Of a stretch of 42,551 nt of DNA, positions 1 to 7,839 are shown one piece after another. Position 1 is the first letter of the stretch, and the number at the start of each line of letters is the position of its first letter. This DNA comes from Lysobacteraceae bacterium (lineage in GTDB: Bacteria > Pseudomonadota > Gammaproteobacteria > Xanthomonadales > Rhodanobacteraceae): the NCBI GenBank assembly GCA_028870665.1, contig JAGWPB010000018.1, positions 1 through 42,551 of the forward strand, given 5' to 3'. The notes below the pieces were generated by a model. The model did no database searches and had not been told where the DNA came from. It saw only the letters and a program-made list of their open reading frames with translations. Made by a program: the position numbers and the translations under genes.

Positions 1-932
1 AGATCTTCATCGAGGCCACGCGCCACATGAGCTTCGCGCGTGCCGCCGAATCGCTGCACCTGACGCAACCGGCGATCTCGATGCAGATCCGGCAGCTCGA
101 GCAGGCCGCCGGACTGGCCCTGTTCGAGCGCGTCGGCAGGAAGCGGGTGCTGACCGAGGCCGGCACCCTGTTGCGTCATCACGCCGCCCGCGTGCTCGGC
201 GAGCTCGAGGACGCCGAGCAGGCGCTGCAGGCGCTCAAGGGCCTGCGCGGTGGACTGGTCCATGTGGGCCTGGTCAGTACCGCCAAGTACTTCGCGCCCA
301 AGCTGCTCGCGCGCTTCACCGAGGTACACCCGAAGATCGAGGTGCGTTTCGCGGTGGGCAATCGCGAGACCCTGCTGCGCCTGCTGCAGGACAACGAGAT
401 CGATCTCGCGATCATGGGCCGCCCGTCCGAGCGTCTGGATGCCGTCGCCGAACCGCTGGCCGGGAATCCGCACGTGCTGGTGGCACCGGCCGCGCATCCG
501 CTGGCCGCGGCGCAACGCTTCGACCTGCAGGAACTGCGCGGCGAGGCCTTCCTGATGCGCGAGCCGGGTTCCGGAACACGTCTGGTCATGGAAGCGATGT
601 TCAAGCAGCACCTGTTCCGCCCGGCCCGGCTGCTGCTGATGGGCAGCAACGAAACGGTGAAGCAGGCCGTGATGGCGGGCATGGGCATCAGCCTGCTGTC
701 GCTGCACACGCTGGCGCTGGAACTGCGCTGCGGCGAGGTCTGCCTGCTCGATGTCGTCGGTACGCCGCTGATGCGCACCTGGCACGTCGTGCACATGAAA
801 GCCAAGCAGCTGACGCCGGCGTCGCGGGCCTTCCGGCAGTTCCTGCTGGAGGAAACGCAGGGCTTTCTCCTGCAGGCCTTTCCACCGCCCGAGCCGCCCG
901 CGCCGCAGCCGGCCGCGCGGGCGGGCGCGTGA
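1..932 (+). CDS. CbbR-type LysR-family transcriptional regulator (5' end cut off by window)
   Basis: This is a DNA-binding transcriptional activator or repressor of the LysR family. The reading frame is open from base 3 and already inside the winged helix-turn-helix (IFIEATRHMSFARAAESL, then LTQPAISMQIRQLE), so the true start lies a few codons before the window; the internal ATG at 27 is not the start. The effector domain begins about residue 85 and carries the stretches VSTAKYFAPKLLARF and GNRETLLRLLQDNEIDLAI, which are typical of the CbbR/RbcR subgroup that regulates CO2-fixation genes. The C-terminal tail is rich in Pro and Ala. No cbb gene is visible beside it, so its target is unknown and the CbbR label is a subfamily assignment only. 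A small GC hairpin at 1025-1040 follows the gene. The family call is secure; the regulon is not. Confidence 0.9.
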   Translation, partial: IFIEATRHMSFARAAESLHLTQPAISMQIRQLEQAAGLALFERVGRKRVLTEAGTLLRHHAARVLGELEDAEQALQALKGLRGGLVHVGLVSTAKYFAPKLLARFTEVHPKIEVRFAVGNRETLLRLLQDNEIDLAIMGRPSERLDAVAEPLAGNPHVLVAPAAHPLAAAQRFDLQELRGEAFLMREPGSGTRLVMEAMFKQHLFRPARLLLMGSNETVKQAVMAGMGISLLSLHTLALELRCGEVCLLDVVGTPLMRTWHVVHMKAKQLTPASRAFRQFLLEETQGFLLQAFPPPEPPAPQPAARAGA

Positions 933-1095
933 CCGCAGGCTCCCGCGTCCATGCGGTATGCGGCGTGCGGCGCCCGGCGTGAACGTATGTGACGTCGCGC
1001 CTCAACTGTGCGCAGCGGCACAGTCCGGCGGCTGCGCCGGGATGACCCTGCAATCGGGAAAGCCGCATACAGAGCCGAGCAAGGGGGAGATCGTC

Positions 1096-1449
1096 ATGGA
1101 ACGCATCGCGCAAGCCTGGATCGACACCATTCCGCTGCATGTGCCCATGCTGCCGCTGGGTGAGCTGGCGGCGCGCGCGCGCCGCCACGGTGAAACGGCC
1201 GGCGCATCGGACCTCGGCCTCGAGCAGCTCGAGCATGACTACCTGCACGCCACCATGCTGGCGTCGCCGCTGGTGCCGAATGCGCGCCTGCGCGCAAGCT
1301 GGAACGATCGCCTGCGCGCCCATTGGGAAGCGCGCATGGAACGTGCGATCACCGGTTGCTATCCGCATCTGGCGCACCCGATGCTGCCAGCGCGGCCGCA
1401 GCCTGCATCGCCCAACCGCGCCCGGCCCGTGAACCACGCCCACGCCTGA
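1096..1449 (+). CDS. small protein of unknown function (117 aa)
   Basis: I do not recognise this protein. The start was chosen because ATG at 1096 follows a strong ribosome-binding site (AAGGGGGAG at 1081-1089); the frame is open further upstream, but that stretch is intergenic in character. The product begins MERIAQAWIDTIPLHVP, looks helical, carries several Arg/Glu-rich segments in the middle (RASWNDRLRAHWEARMER) and ends in a Pro/Arg/His-rich tail. No signal peptide, membrane segment or metal motif is visible. It lies 164 bases after the LysR-type gene and converges with pgpA, leaving 5 bases between the stop codons. The good ribosome-binding site and codon pattern argue that it is expressed. 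Its role is unknown. Confidence 0.65.
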   Translation: MERIAQAWIDTIPLHVPMLPLGELAARARRHGETAGASDLGLEQLEHDYLHATMLASPLVPNARLRASWNDRLRAHWEARMERAITGCYPHLAHPMLPARPQPASPNRARPVNHAHA

Positions 1450-1454
1450 TCCGT

Positions 1455-1961
1455 TCAGCCGTAAAGACGGCTCCCGATCATCAGCAGGAGCGCCAGCGCG
1501 AGCGCGGCCAGCGCACCGGCGAGCACGTCGTCGAGCATCACGCCGAGGCCTCCGCCGACACGGCGATCGGCCCAGCGCACCGGCCAGGGCTTGGCGATGT
1601 CGAACAGGCGAAACAGCACGAACCCCGCCGCCACCGCCCACCACGGCGCCAGCAGCGCCGGGATCAGCGCCACCCATTGGCCGACGAATTCGTCGATCAC
1701 GAAGGCCCCGGGATCGTGCAGGCCGATGCGCCGCCCGGCGCGCTCGCAGGCCCAGACGCCCAGCGCGAACGCCAGCAGCAGCACGGCAAGGTACTGCGGC
1801 CACGGCAGCTGGCGCAGCGCCAGCCACGGCAGCAGCGCCGCCAGCGAGCCGGCGGTGCCCGGCGCGCGCGGCACCAGCCCGCTGCCGAAGCCGAGCGCGA
1901 TCCAGCCGTCAGGGTGCGCCAGCAGGCGGCGGCGCTGCGCGGCGTCGAGGCCCGTGCTCAT
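1455..1961 (-). CDS. pgpA: phosphatidylglycerophosphatase A
   Basis: This inner-membrane enzyme dephosphorylates phosphatidylglycerol phosphate to phosphatidylglycerol. The 168-residue product has the family landmarks: GFGSGLVPRAPGTAGSL near the N-terminus, HDPGAFVIDEFVGQW in the middle with the acidic residues that bind metal, and FRLFDIAKPWPV followed by GGLGVMLDDVLAG before the final hydrophobic helix. Four hydrophobic segments are visible. The start ATG at 1961 overlaps the thiL stop in an ATGA arrangement, so the two genes are almost certainly translationally coupled. It is the last gene of the riboflavin/nusB/thiL run, its usual position in gammaproteobacteria. The length is normal. Confidence 0.95.
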   Translation of the reverse strand: MSTGLDAAQRRRLLAHPDGWIALGFGSGLVPRAPGTAGSLAALLPWLALRQLPWPQYLAVLLLAFALGVWACERAGRRIGLHDPGAFVIDEFVGQWVALIPALLAPWWAVAAGFVLFRLFDIAKPWPVRWADRRVGGGLGVMLDDVLAGALAALALALLLMIGSRLYG

Positions 1962-2944
1962 CGCGCGAAGTGCTCGTAACCGCGGCGCGGCGGCGCCAGC
2001 TCGCGGCCGTCGGCGCCCTGCACGCGCACGCCCGGCGCGGCGACGATGCGGCCGATGCGGGTGACCCCGCAGCCCAGCCGCGCGAGGTCGGCGGTCGCCG
2101 CAGCGGCGCGCTCGGGCGCCACGCTGAAACACAGCTCGTAGTCGTCGCCGCCGGCCAGCGCAAAACCCATGCGCGCCTCGTCGTCGAACAGGGTCAACAA
2201 CGCCGACGACAGCGGCAGCGTCGCGGCATCGATCTCGGCACCGACACCGCTGGCCGTGCACAGGTGCCCGAGGTCCGCCAGCAGGCCGTCGGAAATGTCG
2301 ATGCAGGCGCTGGCGACGCCGCGCAAGGCCTGCCCGGCGGCCACGCGCGGTGCCGGCCGATTGAGCCGGACCAGCAGCGCCTCGCGGGTGCCGTTGGGTG
2401 CGGCCAGCAACGCATCGGCGCGCGCGTGCTGGCGGTCCAGGCAGACCAGCCCGGCGGCGGCATCGCCCAGCGTGCCGGTGACCAGCAGCAGATCGCCGGC
2501 ACGCGCGCCGGCACGGGTGAGCGCGGCAGCGGCCGGCACGAAACCGTGCACCGCCACGCTGATGCTGAGCGGTCCCTGGGTGGTATCGCCACCGACCAGC
2601 GCCAGCGAGTGCAGGCGCGCCAGCTCGGCGAAACCGTCGGCGAAGCGTTCGACGAAACGCGCATCGGCGGCCGGCAGCGTCAGCGCCAGCAGCGCCCAGG
2701 CCGGGGTGGCGCCCATCGCGGCGAGATCGGAAAGATTGACCGCCAGCGCCTTCCAGCCGAGATCCTCGGGTGCGGTGCCGGCGGGAAAGTGCACGCCTTC
2801 GACCAGGGTGTCGATGCTCGATGCCAGCAGATGACCGGACGGCGGCGCCAGCAGCGCGGCATCATCGCCGATGCCGAGACGCACATCATCGCGCCGCAGC
2901 GCGGTACGCGCGCGGATCGCCTCGATCAGATCGAATTCGCCCAT
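1958..2944 (-). CDS. thiL: thiamine-monophosphate kinase
   Basis: ThiL phosphorylates thiamine monophosphate with ATP to give thiamine pyrophosphate, the last step of cofactor synthesis, in the cytoplasm. The 328-residue protein starts MGEFDLIEAIRART and has the family motifs RLGIGDDAALL (Mg/ATP binding), SSIDTLVEGVHFP, the Gly-rich LVGGDTTQGPLSISV, and DISDGLLADLGHLC. It belongs to the PurM/ThiL/SelD fold, like PurM at the other end of this window. It overlaps pgpA by four bases and lies about 70 bases downstream of nusB; that gap is filled by a palindromic repeat. No TPP riboswitch is seen here, which is usual because thiL is not the pathway's control point. Length and motifs are normal. 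Confidence 0.96.
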   Translation of the reverse strand: MGEFDLIEAIRARTALRRDDVRLGIGDDAALLAPPSGHLLASSIDTLVEGVHFPAGTAPEDLGWKALAVNLSDLAAMGATPAWALLALTLPAADARFVERFADGFAELARLHSLALVGGDTTQGPLSISVAVHGFVPAAAALTRAGARAGDLLLVTGTLGDAAAGLVCLDRQHARADALLAAPNGTREALLVRLNRPAPRVAAGQALRGVASACIDISDGLLADLGHLCTASGVGAEIDAATLPLSSALLTLFDDEARMGFALAGGDDYELCFSVAPERAAAATADLARLGCGVTRIGRIVAAPGVRVQGADGRELAPPRRGYEHFAR

Positions 2945-2956
2945 CCGTATTCCCCC

Positions 2957-3016
2957 AAAAGGATCCGGTTCAATTCCGTGACGCGGCTACCCTGCGGATT
3001 GAACCTGACCCCTTTC
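2957..3016. repeat. imperfect palindrome, GGGGTCAGGTTCAAT type, between nusB and thiL
   Basis: The left arm (2957-2978) and right arm (2995-3016) are imperfect inverted repeats around a GC-rich centre; the right arm read on the minus strand is GAAAGGGGTCAGGTTCAAT. The outer edge of the right arm supplies the last bases of nusB, including its stop codon at 3015-3017. The arm resembles that of the palindrome at 7204-7281, so both probably belong to one REP-like family. Transcribed RNA could fold here between nusB and thiL. Confidence 0.7.
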
Positions 3017-3467
3017 AGGCGCGGTACTCGGCCTCGCGCCAGCGTGCGGCCAGCTTGTCGAGCACGCCATTGACATAGGTGTGGCCGTGCTCGGCGCCGA
3101 ATCGCTTGCTGACCTCGATCGCCTCGTTGATCACCACCCGGTACGGCACATCCGGCCGGTGGCGCAGTTCATAGGCGGCCAGCCGCAACACGGCGCGCTC
3201 GATCGGATCGACCTCGGCGATGCCGCGGTCGAGAAACGGCAGCAGGCCCGTGTCCAGCTCGGCGCAGTGGCTCTCGACGCCGTGCAGCAGATCCTCGAAG
3301 TAGGCGATGTCGGCGATTTCCATATCCTGCTCGTGGCGGAACTCCTCGATCACCGCCGGCATGCGATTGCCGCCGACCTGCCAGGCGTAGAGTGCCTGCA
3401 CCGCGCGCCGGCGCGCGCGCGAACGCGCGGCGAGGTCGAGGCCGTCGCGGCGTGCATGCGGATTCAA
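3015..3467 (-). CDS. nusB: transcription antitermination / N-utilization factor NusB
   Basis: NusB binds BoxA RNA with NusE (ribosomal protein S10) in the antitermination complex that protects rRNA transcription. The all-helical domain is clear: [64 protein letters not shown] and the closing [12 protein letters not shown]. The frame has no ATG in the right place. The best start is TTG at 3467, with GGAG five bases upstream; its TTGA overlaps the TGA stop of ribH, which fits translational coupling. This gives 150 residues, a normal length. A CTG a few codons earlier is a weaker alternative. The stop codon lies in the edge of a palindromic repeat. Function is certain, the start is likely. Confidence 0.93.
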   Translation of the reverse strand: MNPHARRDGLDLAARSRARRRAVQALYAWQVGGNRMPAVIEEFRHEQDMEIADIAYFEDLLHGVESHCAELDTGLLPFLDRGIAEVDPIERAVLRLAAYELRHRPDVPYRVVINEAIEVSKRFGAEHGHTYVNGVLDKLAARWREAEYRA

Positions 3468-3940
3468 AGCGAACTCCAGAGCGCGGCCATCGCGATCGCC
3501 GCCCGTGCGGCCTCCTCGCCCTTGTTGCCGTGGGCGCCGCCGGCGCGGGCAAGCGCATCGGCCTCGCGCTCGACCGCCAGCACGCCGTTGAGCACCGGCA
3601 GACGCATCTCCAGCGCCACCCGCATCAGGCCGTCGGCGCAACCGTCGGCGACCTGCTCGAAATGACGGGTGTCGCCGCGCACCACGCAGCCCAGGGCGAT
3701 GATCGCGGCATGCCGGCCCTGCGCGGCCAGACGCGCGGCCAGTACCGGCAATTCCCAGGCCCCCGGCACGCGCCAGACGTCCACCGCCGCGGCCGGCACG
3801 CCCTGTGCGGCGAAGCCGCGGCGGGCGCCCGCGAGCAGCGCCTCGACGATGGGCGCGTTCCAGCGGCTGGCGATCACGGCATAGCGTGCGCCCGTGGGTG
3901 AAACGGCCTCGGCTGCAGCCGGGGGACGATCGTCGGACAC
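3464..3940 (-). CDS. ribH: 6,7-dimethyl-8-ribityllumazine synthase
   Basis: RibH condenses 5-amino-6-ribitylamino-uracil with 3,4-dihydroxy-2-butanone 4-phosphate to make lumazine, the penultimate riboflavin step, in an oligomeric cytoplasmic shell. The 158-residue protein shows the expected active-site stretches: [44 protein letters not shown] with the catalytic His, [13 protein letters not shown], and [14 protein letters not shown] near the C-terminus. A short Pro/Ala-rich N-terminal extension precedes the domain. It sits 67 bases after the ribBA-type gene and overlaps nusB. Its other substrate, the butanone phosphate, is made by the neighbouring RibB domain. Confidence 0.96.
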   Translation of the reverse strand: MSDDRPPAAAEAVSPTGARYAVIASRWNAPIVEALLAGARRGFAAQGVPAAAVDVWRVPGAWELPVLAARLAAQGRHAAIIALGCVVRGDTRHFEQVADGCADGLMRVALEMRLPVLNGVLAVEREADALARAGGAHGNKGEEAARAAIAMAALWSSL

Positions 3941-4007
3941 GGCAGGCGCACTCGCGGTGGAGGGGCGTGCAGTGTAGTGGCTCGACGGCCGCTGCGGCGC
4001 GGCCCGA

Positions 4008-5117
4008 TCAGCCCGGCAGGTCGGGATGCTCGACGTGGCCGACCACCTCCAGTCCGAAACCGGCCAGTCCGACCAGACGCCGCGGCGTGCCCAGCACGAT
4101 CAGCCGGCGCGCGCCGAGGTCGGCGAGAATCTGTGCGCCCTGCCCGAGCTGGCGCCATTGCTGCTGCGTCGAGCGGGCATCGTCGGCCGCAGGCACCCGT
4201 GCCAGCCGCTCCAGCAATGCCTCGCTGCTGTCCTCGCCGGCCAGCACCACGACCACGCCGCGGCCCTCGGAGGCGACCCGGCGCAACGCCGCGGTCACGG
4301 TCAAACCGAGGTCATCACGCTGCAGATGCAGTACGTCGGACAGGGTGTTGCCCACGTGCACGCGGGTCAGCACCGGCGTGCCATCGTCGACCGGACCGCG
4401 CACCAGGGCGAAGTGCAGGCAGCGCCTGAGGGCGTCGCGATAGGCGATCAGGCGGAAGGCGCCGAACTCGGTCGCGACATCCTCCTCGTGCACGCGCCGC
4501 ACGGTCTGCTCGGTCCGCAGGCGATGACGGATCAGGTCGGCGATCGTGCCGATGCGCAGGCCGTGCCTGTGCGCGAACACTTCGAGATCCGGTCGCCGCG
4601 CCATGCTGCCGTCGTCATGCAGGATTTCGACCAACACCCCGGCCGGCTCGAGGCCCGCCAACCCGGCGAGATCGCTGGCGGCTTCGGTATGGCCGGCACG
4701 GGTGAGCACGCCGCCGGGCTGGGCGGTGAGCGGAAAGATGTGGCCGGGCTGGGTCAGATGCTCCGGCCGCGCGTCCGCGCGGACCGCGGTCTGCACGGTA
4801 TGCGCGCGGTCGTAGGCCGAGATGCCGGTGGTCACGCCCTCGGCGGCCTCGATCGACACCGTGAAGTTGGTGTGGTGCAGCGAGGTGTTGTCGCTGACCA
4901 TGGGCCTCAGGCCCAGCTGGCGGCAACGCTGCTCGGTCAGCGCCAGGCAGATCAGCCCGCGCGCCTCGCGAGCCATGAAGTTGATGTCCTCGGGACGCAC
5001 CTTGCTCGCGGCCATGATCAGGTCGCCCTCGTTCTCGCGGTCCTCGTCGTCGAGGATCACGGCCATGCGGCCGGCGCGGATGTCGTCGAGGATGTCGGGG
5101 ATGGAATCGAAGGACAT
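4008..5117 (-). CDS. ribB: 3,4-dihydroxy-2-butanone-4-phosphate synthase fused to a degenerate GTP cyclohydrolase II domain (RibB-X type)
   Basis: The N-terminal half (about residues 1-205) is an intact Rib[17 protein letters not shown] holds the acidic metal-binding residues and [14 protein letters not shown] the active-site loop, so it should convert ribulose 5-phosphate to the four-carbon unit used by RibH. The C-terminal half has the RibA fold ([41 protein letters not shown]) but lacks the three zinc cysteines normally found after RVH-EC and in CDCG, and its RQEGRGIGL segment is replaced by AGEDSS. It therefore probably has no GTP cyclohydrolase II activity. This matches the RibB-X hybrids known in Proteobacteria, in which a separate ribA supplies the first step. 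The length (369 aa) equals that of normal RibBA. No Shine-Dalgarno is obvious before ATG 5117, and no FMN riboswitch was seen upstream. Confidence 0.93.
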   Translation of the reverse strand: MSFDSIPDILDDIRAGRMAVILDDEDRENEGDLIMAASKVRPEDINFMAREARGLICLALTEQRCRQLGLRPMVSDNTSLHHTNFTVSIEAAEGVTTGISAYDRAHTVQTAVRADARPEHLTQPGHIFPLTAQPGGVLTRAGHTEAASDLAGLAGLEPAGVLVEILHDDGSMARRPDLEVFAHRHGLRIGTIADLIRHRLRTEQTVRRVHEEDVATEFGAFRLIAYRDALRRCLHFALVRGPVDDGTPVLTRVHVGNTLSDVLHLQRDDLGLTVTAALRRVASEGRGVVVVLAGEDSSEALLERLARVPAADDARSTQQQWRQLGQGAQILADLGARRLIVLGTPRRLVGLAGFGLEVVGHVEHPDLPG

Positions 5118-5308
5118 GGGTGCGGGGTCGCGGGTCGGGGTTGAAGGTCGGGGGTGGGACGGCGCAAGGCGGGAGCCGGGAAGCTTAGCAACCTAACGCG
5201 CACGCCGGGGCACGGCCTGCGCACGCCGGGACAGGTCGCTGGCGCCGGGTCGGTCGTCGCGCGCCGGTGCGGGGTCCGTCGCACCGCATCCGTGCACCGC
5301 GACGGCGG

Positions 5309-5908
5309 CTACCGACTGCCGACAGCCATCATCCGCTCGACGTAGCGTGCGATCAGGTCCACCTCGAGATTGACCGCGTCACCGGGTCGCCGCGTCGCGA
5401 ACGTGGTCTGCGCGATCGTGTGCGGAATCAGGTTGACCCCGAACCGGGCGCCGTCCACCTCGTTGACGGTGAGACTGGTGCCGTCGATGCAGATCGAGCC
5501 CTTGACCGCGATGTAGCGCGCGAGGGCCGGCGGCGCCGCGAACACCCAGCGCTGCGAGCGCGCGTCGGCCTGCACCGAAACCACCTGGCCGACGCCATCG
5601 ACATGCCCCGAGACCAGGTGGCCGCCGAGGCGATCGGCCAGACGCAGCGCCTTTTCCAGATTGACCGCATCGCCCGGCCTGAGCGCCCCCAGCGTGGTGT
5701 GCGCCAGCGTCTCCACCGACACGTCGGCGGCGAAGCGGCCGGCATCGAGCTCGATCGCGGTCAGGCACACGCCGGCCACCGCGATGCTGTCGCCGAGGGC
5801 GACATCCGCAAGATCCAGTGCCTCCGCGGCCACCTGCAAGCGCACGTCGCCCGCGCGCGATTCGAGGTGCAGCACACGGCCGACCGAATGGATGATGCCG
5901 GTGAACAT
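5309..5908 (-). CDS. ribE: riboflavin synthase, alpha subunit
   Basis: This enzyme dismutates two lumazine molecules to riboflavin and the pyrimidine that RibH reuses. The protein is a tandem of two related beta-barrel lumazine-binding domains. Domain 1 starts MFTGIIHSVGRV and contains GDSIAVAGVCLTA; domain 2 repeats the pattern with HLVSGHVDGVGQV and GSICIDGTSLTVNEVDG. ATG at 5908 was chosen because MFTGII is the conserved N-terminus and GAGGGC lies upstream; the frame runs 14 codons further upstream but would overlap the ribD end. The start lies 10 bases after the ribD stop. The product is 199 residues, close to the normal size. The gene is also called ribC in some genomes. Confidence 0.96.
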   Translation of the reverse strand: MFTGIIHSVGRVLHLESRAGDVRLQVAAEALDLADVALGDSIAVAGVCLTAIELDAGRFAADVSVETLAHTTLGALRPGDAVNLEKALRLADRLGGHLVSGHVDGVGQVVSVQADARSQRWVFAAPPALARYIAVKGSICIDGTSLTVNEVDGARFGVNLIPHTIAQTTFATRRPGDAVNLEVDLIARYVERMMAVGSR

Positions 5909-5918
5909 GCGGATGCCC

Positions 5919-7178
5919 TCAGCGTGGACGCAGCAGCAGTCGCAGATCATCGCCGATCGCGCGCTGGTCGATCTGACGCAACGCCGGCGACGCCGCGATC
6001 CCCGCCAGCGACGGCAACTTCAGCAGCGCCCGCGCGCTGTCGCCCAGCAGGCGCGGCGCGACATACAGCAGCAACTCATCGACCCAGCCCGTCGCGAACA
6101 GCGCGCCGGCCAGCGTCGGCCCCGCCTCGACCTGCACTTCGTTGCAGTCGCGTGCGGCGAGCAGCATCAGCACGGCCTCGAGATCGAGGCGGCCCGCATG
6201 CGTCGCAACCGCGACGCACTCGGCCTGCGCATAGCCGGCATGCGCCGGAACAGCGGCGGCGGCGTGCAGGATCAGCGTCGGCGCGCTGCCGTCGAGCAGG
6301 GCGGCGCCGGGCGCCAGGGCATCCAGGCGCGCGTCGAGCAGCACCCTGAGCGGTGGCCGGAAGGCGAAACCATCACCCGCGGATCCGGCGACAGGCATCC
6401 CGGAGGCCGACCACGATCCGATCCCGGAACCCGCGCGCCCAAGTGCCGCGCCTGGCAACCCGGAAGCAGGTGACGATTCGCCCTCCAGGCCACCTTCCAC
6501 GGCGGTTGCGCCGTCATGGAAGGGGGCGCCGGTACGCACCGTCAGCCGCGGATCGTCGGCACGCGCGGTGCCTGCGCCGGTGAGGATCGCCGAGCTGCGC
6601 GCGCGCCAGCGCTGCACGTCGGCGCGCGCGGGCGCGCCCGTGATCCATTTCGATGTGCCGTCTGCCAGCGCGGTACGCCCATCGAGGCTCATCGCGAGCT
6701 TGACCCGCACCCAGGGGCGGCCGCGCTCGATGCGGCTGAAGAAGCCGCGATTGAGCTCGCGCGCGGCCTCGCCCATCAGCCCGACATCGACGGCGATGCC
6801 CGCGTCGCGCAGCATCGCGATGCCACGTCCGGCCACCCGTGGAAACGGGTCCGGCGCGGCGATCACCACCCGCGCCAGGCCTGCGGCGATCAATGCCTCG
6901 ACGCAGGGCGGCGTGCGGCCATGGTGCGCGCAGGGCTCCAGCGTGACGTAAGCGGTCGCTCCGCGCGCGCGATCGGCGGCCTCGCGCAGGGCGAACACTT
7001 CCGCATGCGGCTCGCCGGCACGCTGGTGCCAGCCCTCGCCGACGACCGTGGCGCCCTGCGCGATCACGCAACCGACGCGCGGATTGGGCTGCGTGGTGAA
7101 CAGGCCGCGTTCGGCCAGGCGCAGCGCACGCGCCATGTGCGCGTGGTCGAGTGCGGAAAAGTGAATGGGGATCACCAT
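5919..7178 (-). CDS. ribD: bifunctional diaminohydroxyphosphoribosylaminopyrimidine deaminase / 5-amino-6-(5-phosphoribosylamino)uracil reductase
   Basis: RibD carries out the second and third steps of riboflavin synthesis. Residues about 10-150 are the zinc deaminase: NPRVGCVIA, GEPHAEVFAL with the His-Ala-Glu catalytic signature, and TLEPCAHHGRTPPC with the zinc cysteines. From about residue 160 the NADPH-dependent reductase follows: RVKLAMSLDGRTA, SKWITG, DDPRLTVR, then VEAGPTLAGALF. At 419 residues it is longer than usual (about 360-380). The excess lies between DDPRLTVR and LRVLLDARL (residues about 216-272, bases 6362-6530), where a Gly/Ser/Ala-rich stretch of about 57 residues replaces a short linker. 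The insertion keeps the frame and spares the recognisable motifs, so activity is probably kept. Confidence 0.94.
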   Translation of the reverse strand: MVIPIHFSALDHAHMARALRLAERGLFTTQPNPRVGCVIAQGATVVGEGWHQRAGEPHAEVFALREAADRARGATAYVTLEPCAHHGRTPPCVEALIAAGLARVVIAAPDPFPRVAGRGIAMLRDAGIAVDVGLMGEAARELNRGFFSRIERGRPWVRVKLAMSLDGRTALADGTSKWITGAPARADVQRWRARSSAILTGAGTARADDPRLTVRTGAPFHDGATAVEGGLEGESSPASGLPGAALGRAGSGIGSWSASGMPVAGSAGDGFAFRPPLRVLLDARLDALAPGAALLDGSAPTLILHAAAAVPAHAGYAQAECVAVATHAGRLDLEAVLMLLAARDCNEVQVEAGPTLAGALFATGWVDELLLYVAPRLLGDSARALLKLPSLAGIAASPALRQIDQRAIGDDLRLLLRPR

Positions 7179-7203
7179 CTTTTCGTGCGTCCGCGAAAGC
7201 GCG

Positions 7204-7281
7204 AAAGGGGGTCAGAGTCATTTTTCATCGACCCAGATCCCAGCTGTCGATCCGGTCTCAAAAGTGACTCTGACCCCCTTT
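7204..7281. repeat. palindromic repeat with perfect 17-base arms, GGGGGTCAGAGTCA type
   Basis: The arms are exact inverted copies: AAAGGGGGTCAGAGTCA at 7204-7220 and its reverse complement at 7265-7281, separated by 44 bases. The element fills the gap between the nrdR stop (7291) and the ribD start (7178), so nrdR-ribD read-through RNA would form a strong hairpin about 20 bases before the ribD start. The same kind of arm occurs at 2957-3016. GGGGTCAG-type palindromes of this sort are common interspersed elements in proteobacterial genomes and resemble REPs mobilised by RAYT transposases; that link is an inference here, since no transposase is in the window. Confidence 0.85.
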
Positions 7282-7290
7282 CAAGCCCTT

Positions 7291-7809
7291 TCACCGCTTG
7301 CCGCCGCGCTTGTCGCTCTCGCCCAGCAGCGGTAGCTGCAGGCTCTCCAGTGCCGGCAGATCGCGCTCCAGGCGTTCGATCTCCTCGCGGAACGCGTGCA
7401 CATCCTCGAAGCTGCGATAGACCGAGGCAAAGCGCACGTAGGCGACCTGGTCGAGCTTCTTCAGCTCCTGCATCACCAGCTCGCCCACCGCCAACGCCGG
7501 GAGTTCGCGTTCGCCCGACAGGCGCACGCCGTGGATCACCGCGCGCACGGCGGTATCGACCGCGTCGCTGGCCACCGGCCGCTTCTGCAGCGCGCGCTCG
7601 AAGCTGGTGCGCAGCTTGCGCTCGTCGAAGGGCTCGCGCCGACCGTCGCTCTTGATCACCGCCGGCAGCTTGATCTCGGCGATCTCGAAGGTGTTGAAGC
7701 GCTCGCCGCAGGCCGGACACTCGCGGCGACGACGGATGCTGCTGCCGTCCTCGGAAACGCGCGAGTCGATCACGCGGGTGTCGTCGTGCTGGCAGAAGGG
7801 GCAGTGCAT
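7291..7809 (-). CDS. nrdR: transcriptional repressor NrdR
   Basis: NrdR is a nucleotide-sensing repressor of ribonucleotide reductase genes. The N-terminal zinc ribbon is complete ([17 protein letters not shown], then [12 protein letters not shown]), giving four zinc cysteines. It is followed by the ATP-cone domain ([21 protein letters not shown] onward), which binds ATP or dATP. The product is 172 residues, slightly longer than the usual 150-160 because of a basic C-terminal tail. It lies 30 bases downstream of glyA and upstream of ribD, the standard gammaproteobacterial order. Its operators (NrdR boxes) would be at nrd genes, none of which is in this window. Confidence 0.96.
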   Translation of the reverse strand: MHCPFCQHDDTRVIDSRVSEDGSSIRRRRECPACGERFNTFEIAEIKLPAVIKSDGRREPFDERKLRTSFERALQKRPVASDAVDTAVRAVIHGVRLSGERELPALAVGELVMQELKKLDQVAYVRFASVYRSFEDVHAFREEIERLERDLPALESLQLPLLGESDKRGGKR

Positions 7810-7839
7810 CAGAAGAGCCGGGACCCGGGCCCCGCTTTC

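Noticed and set aside
5118-5308. FMN riboswitch upstream of the ribB gene
   Set aside because: The conserved RFN blocks (AGGGCGGGGTGAAA, CCGAC type) are absent here and elsewhere in the rib cluster.
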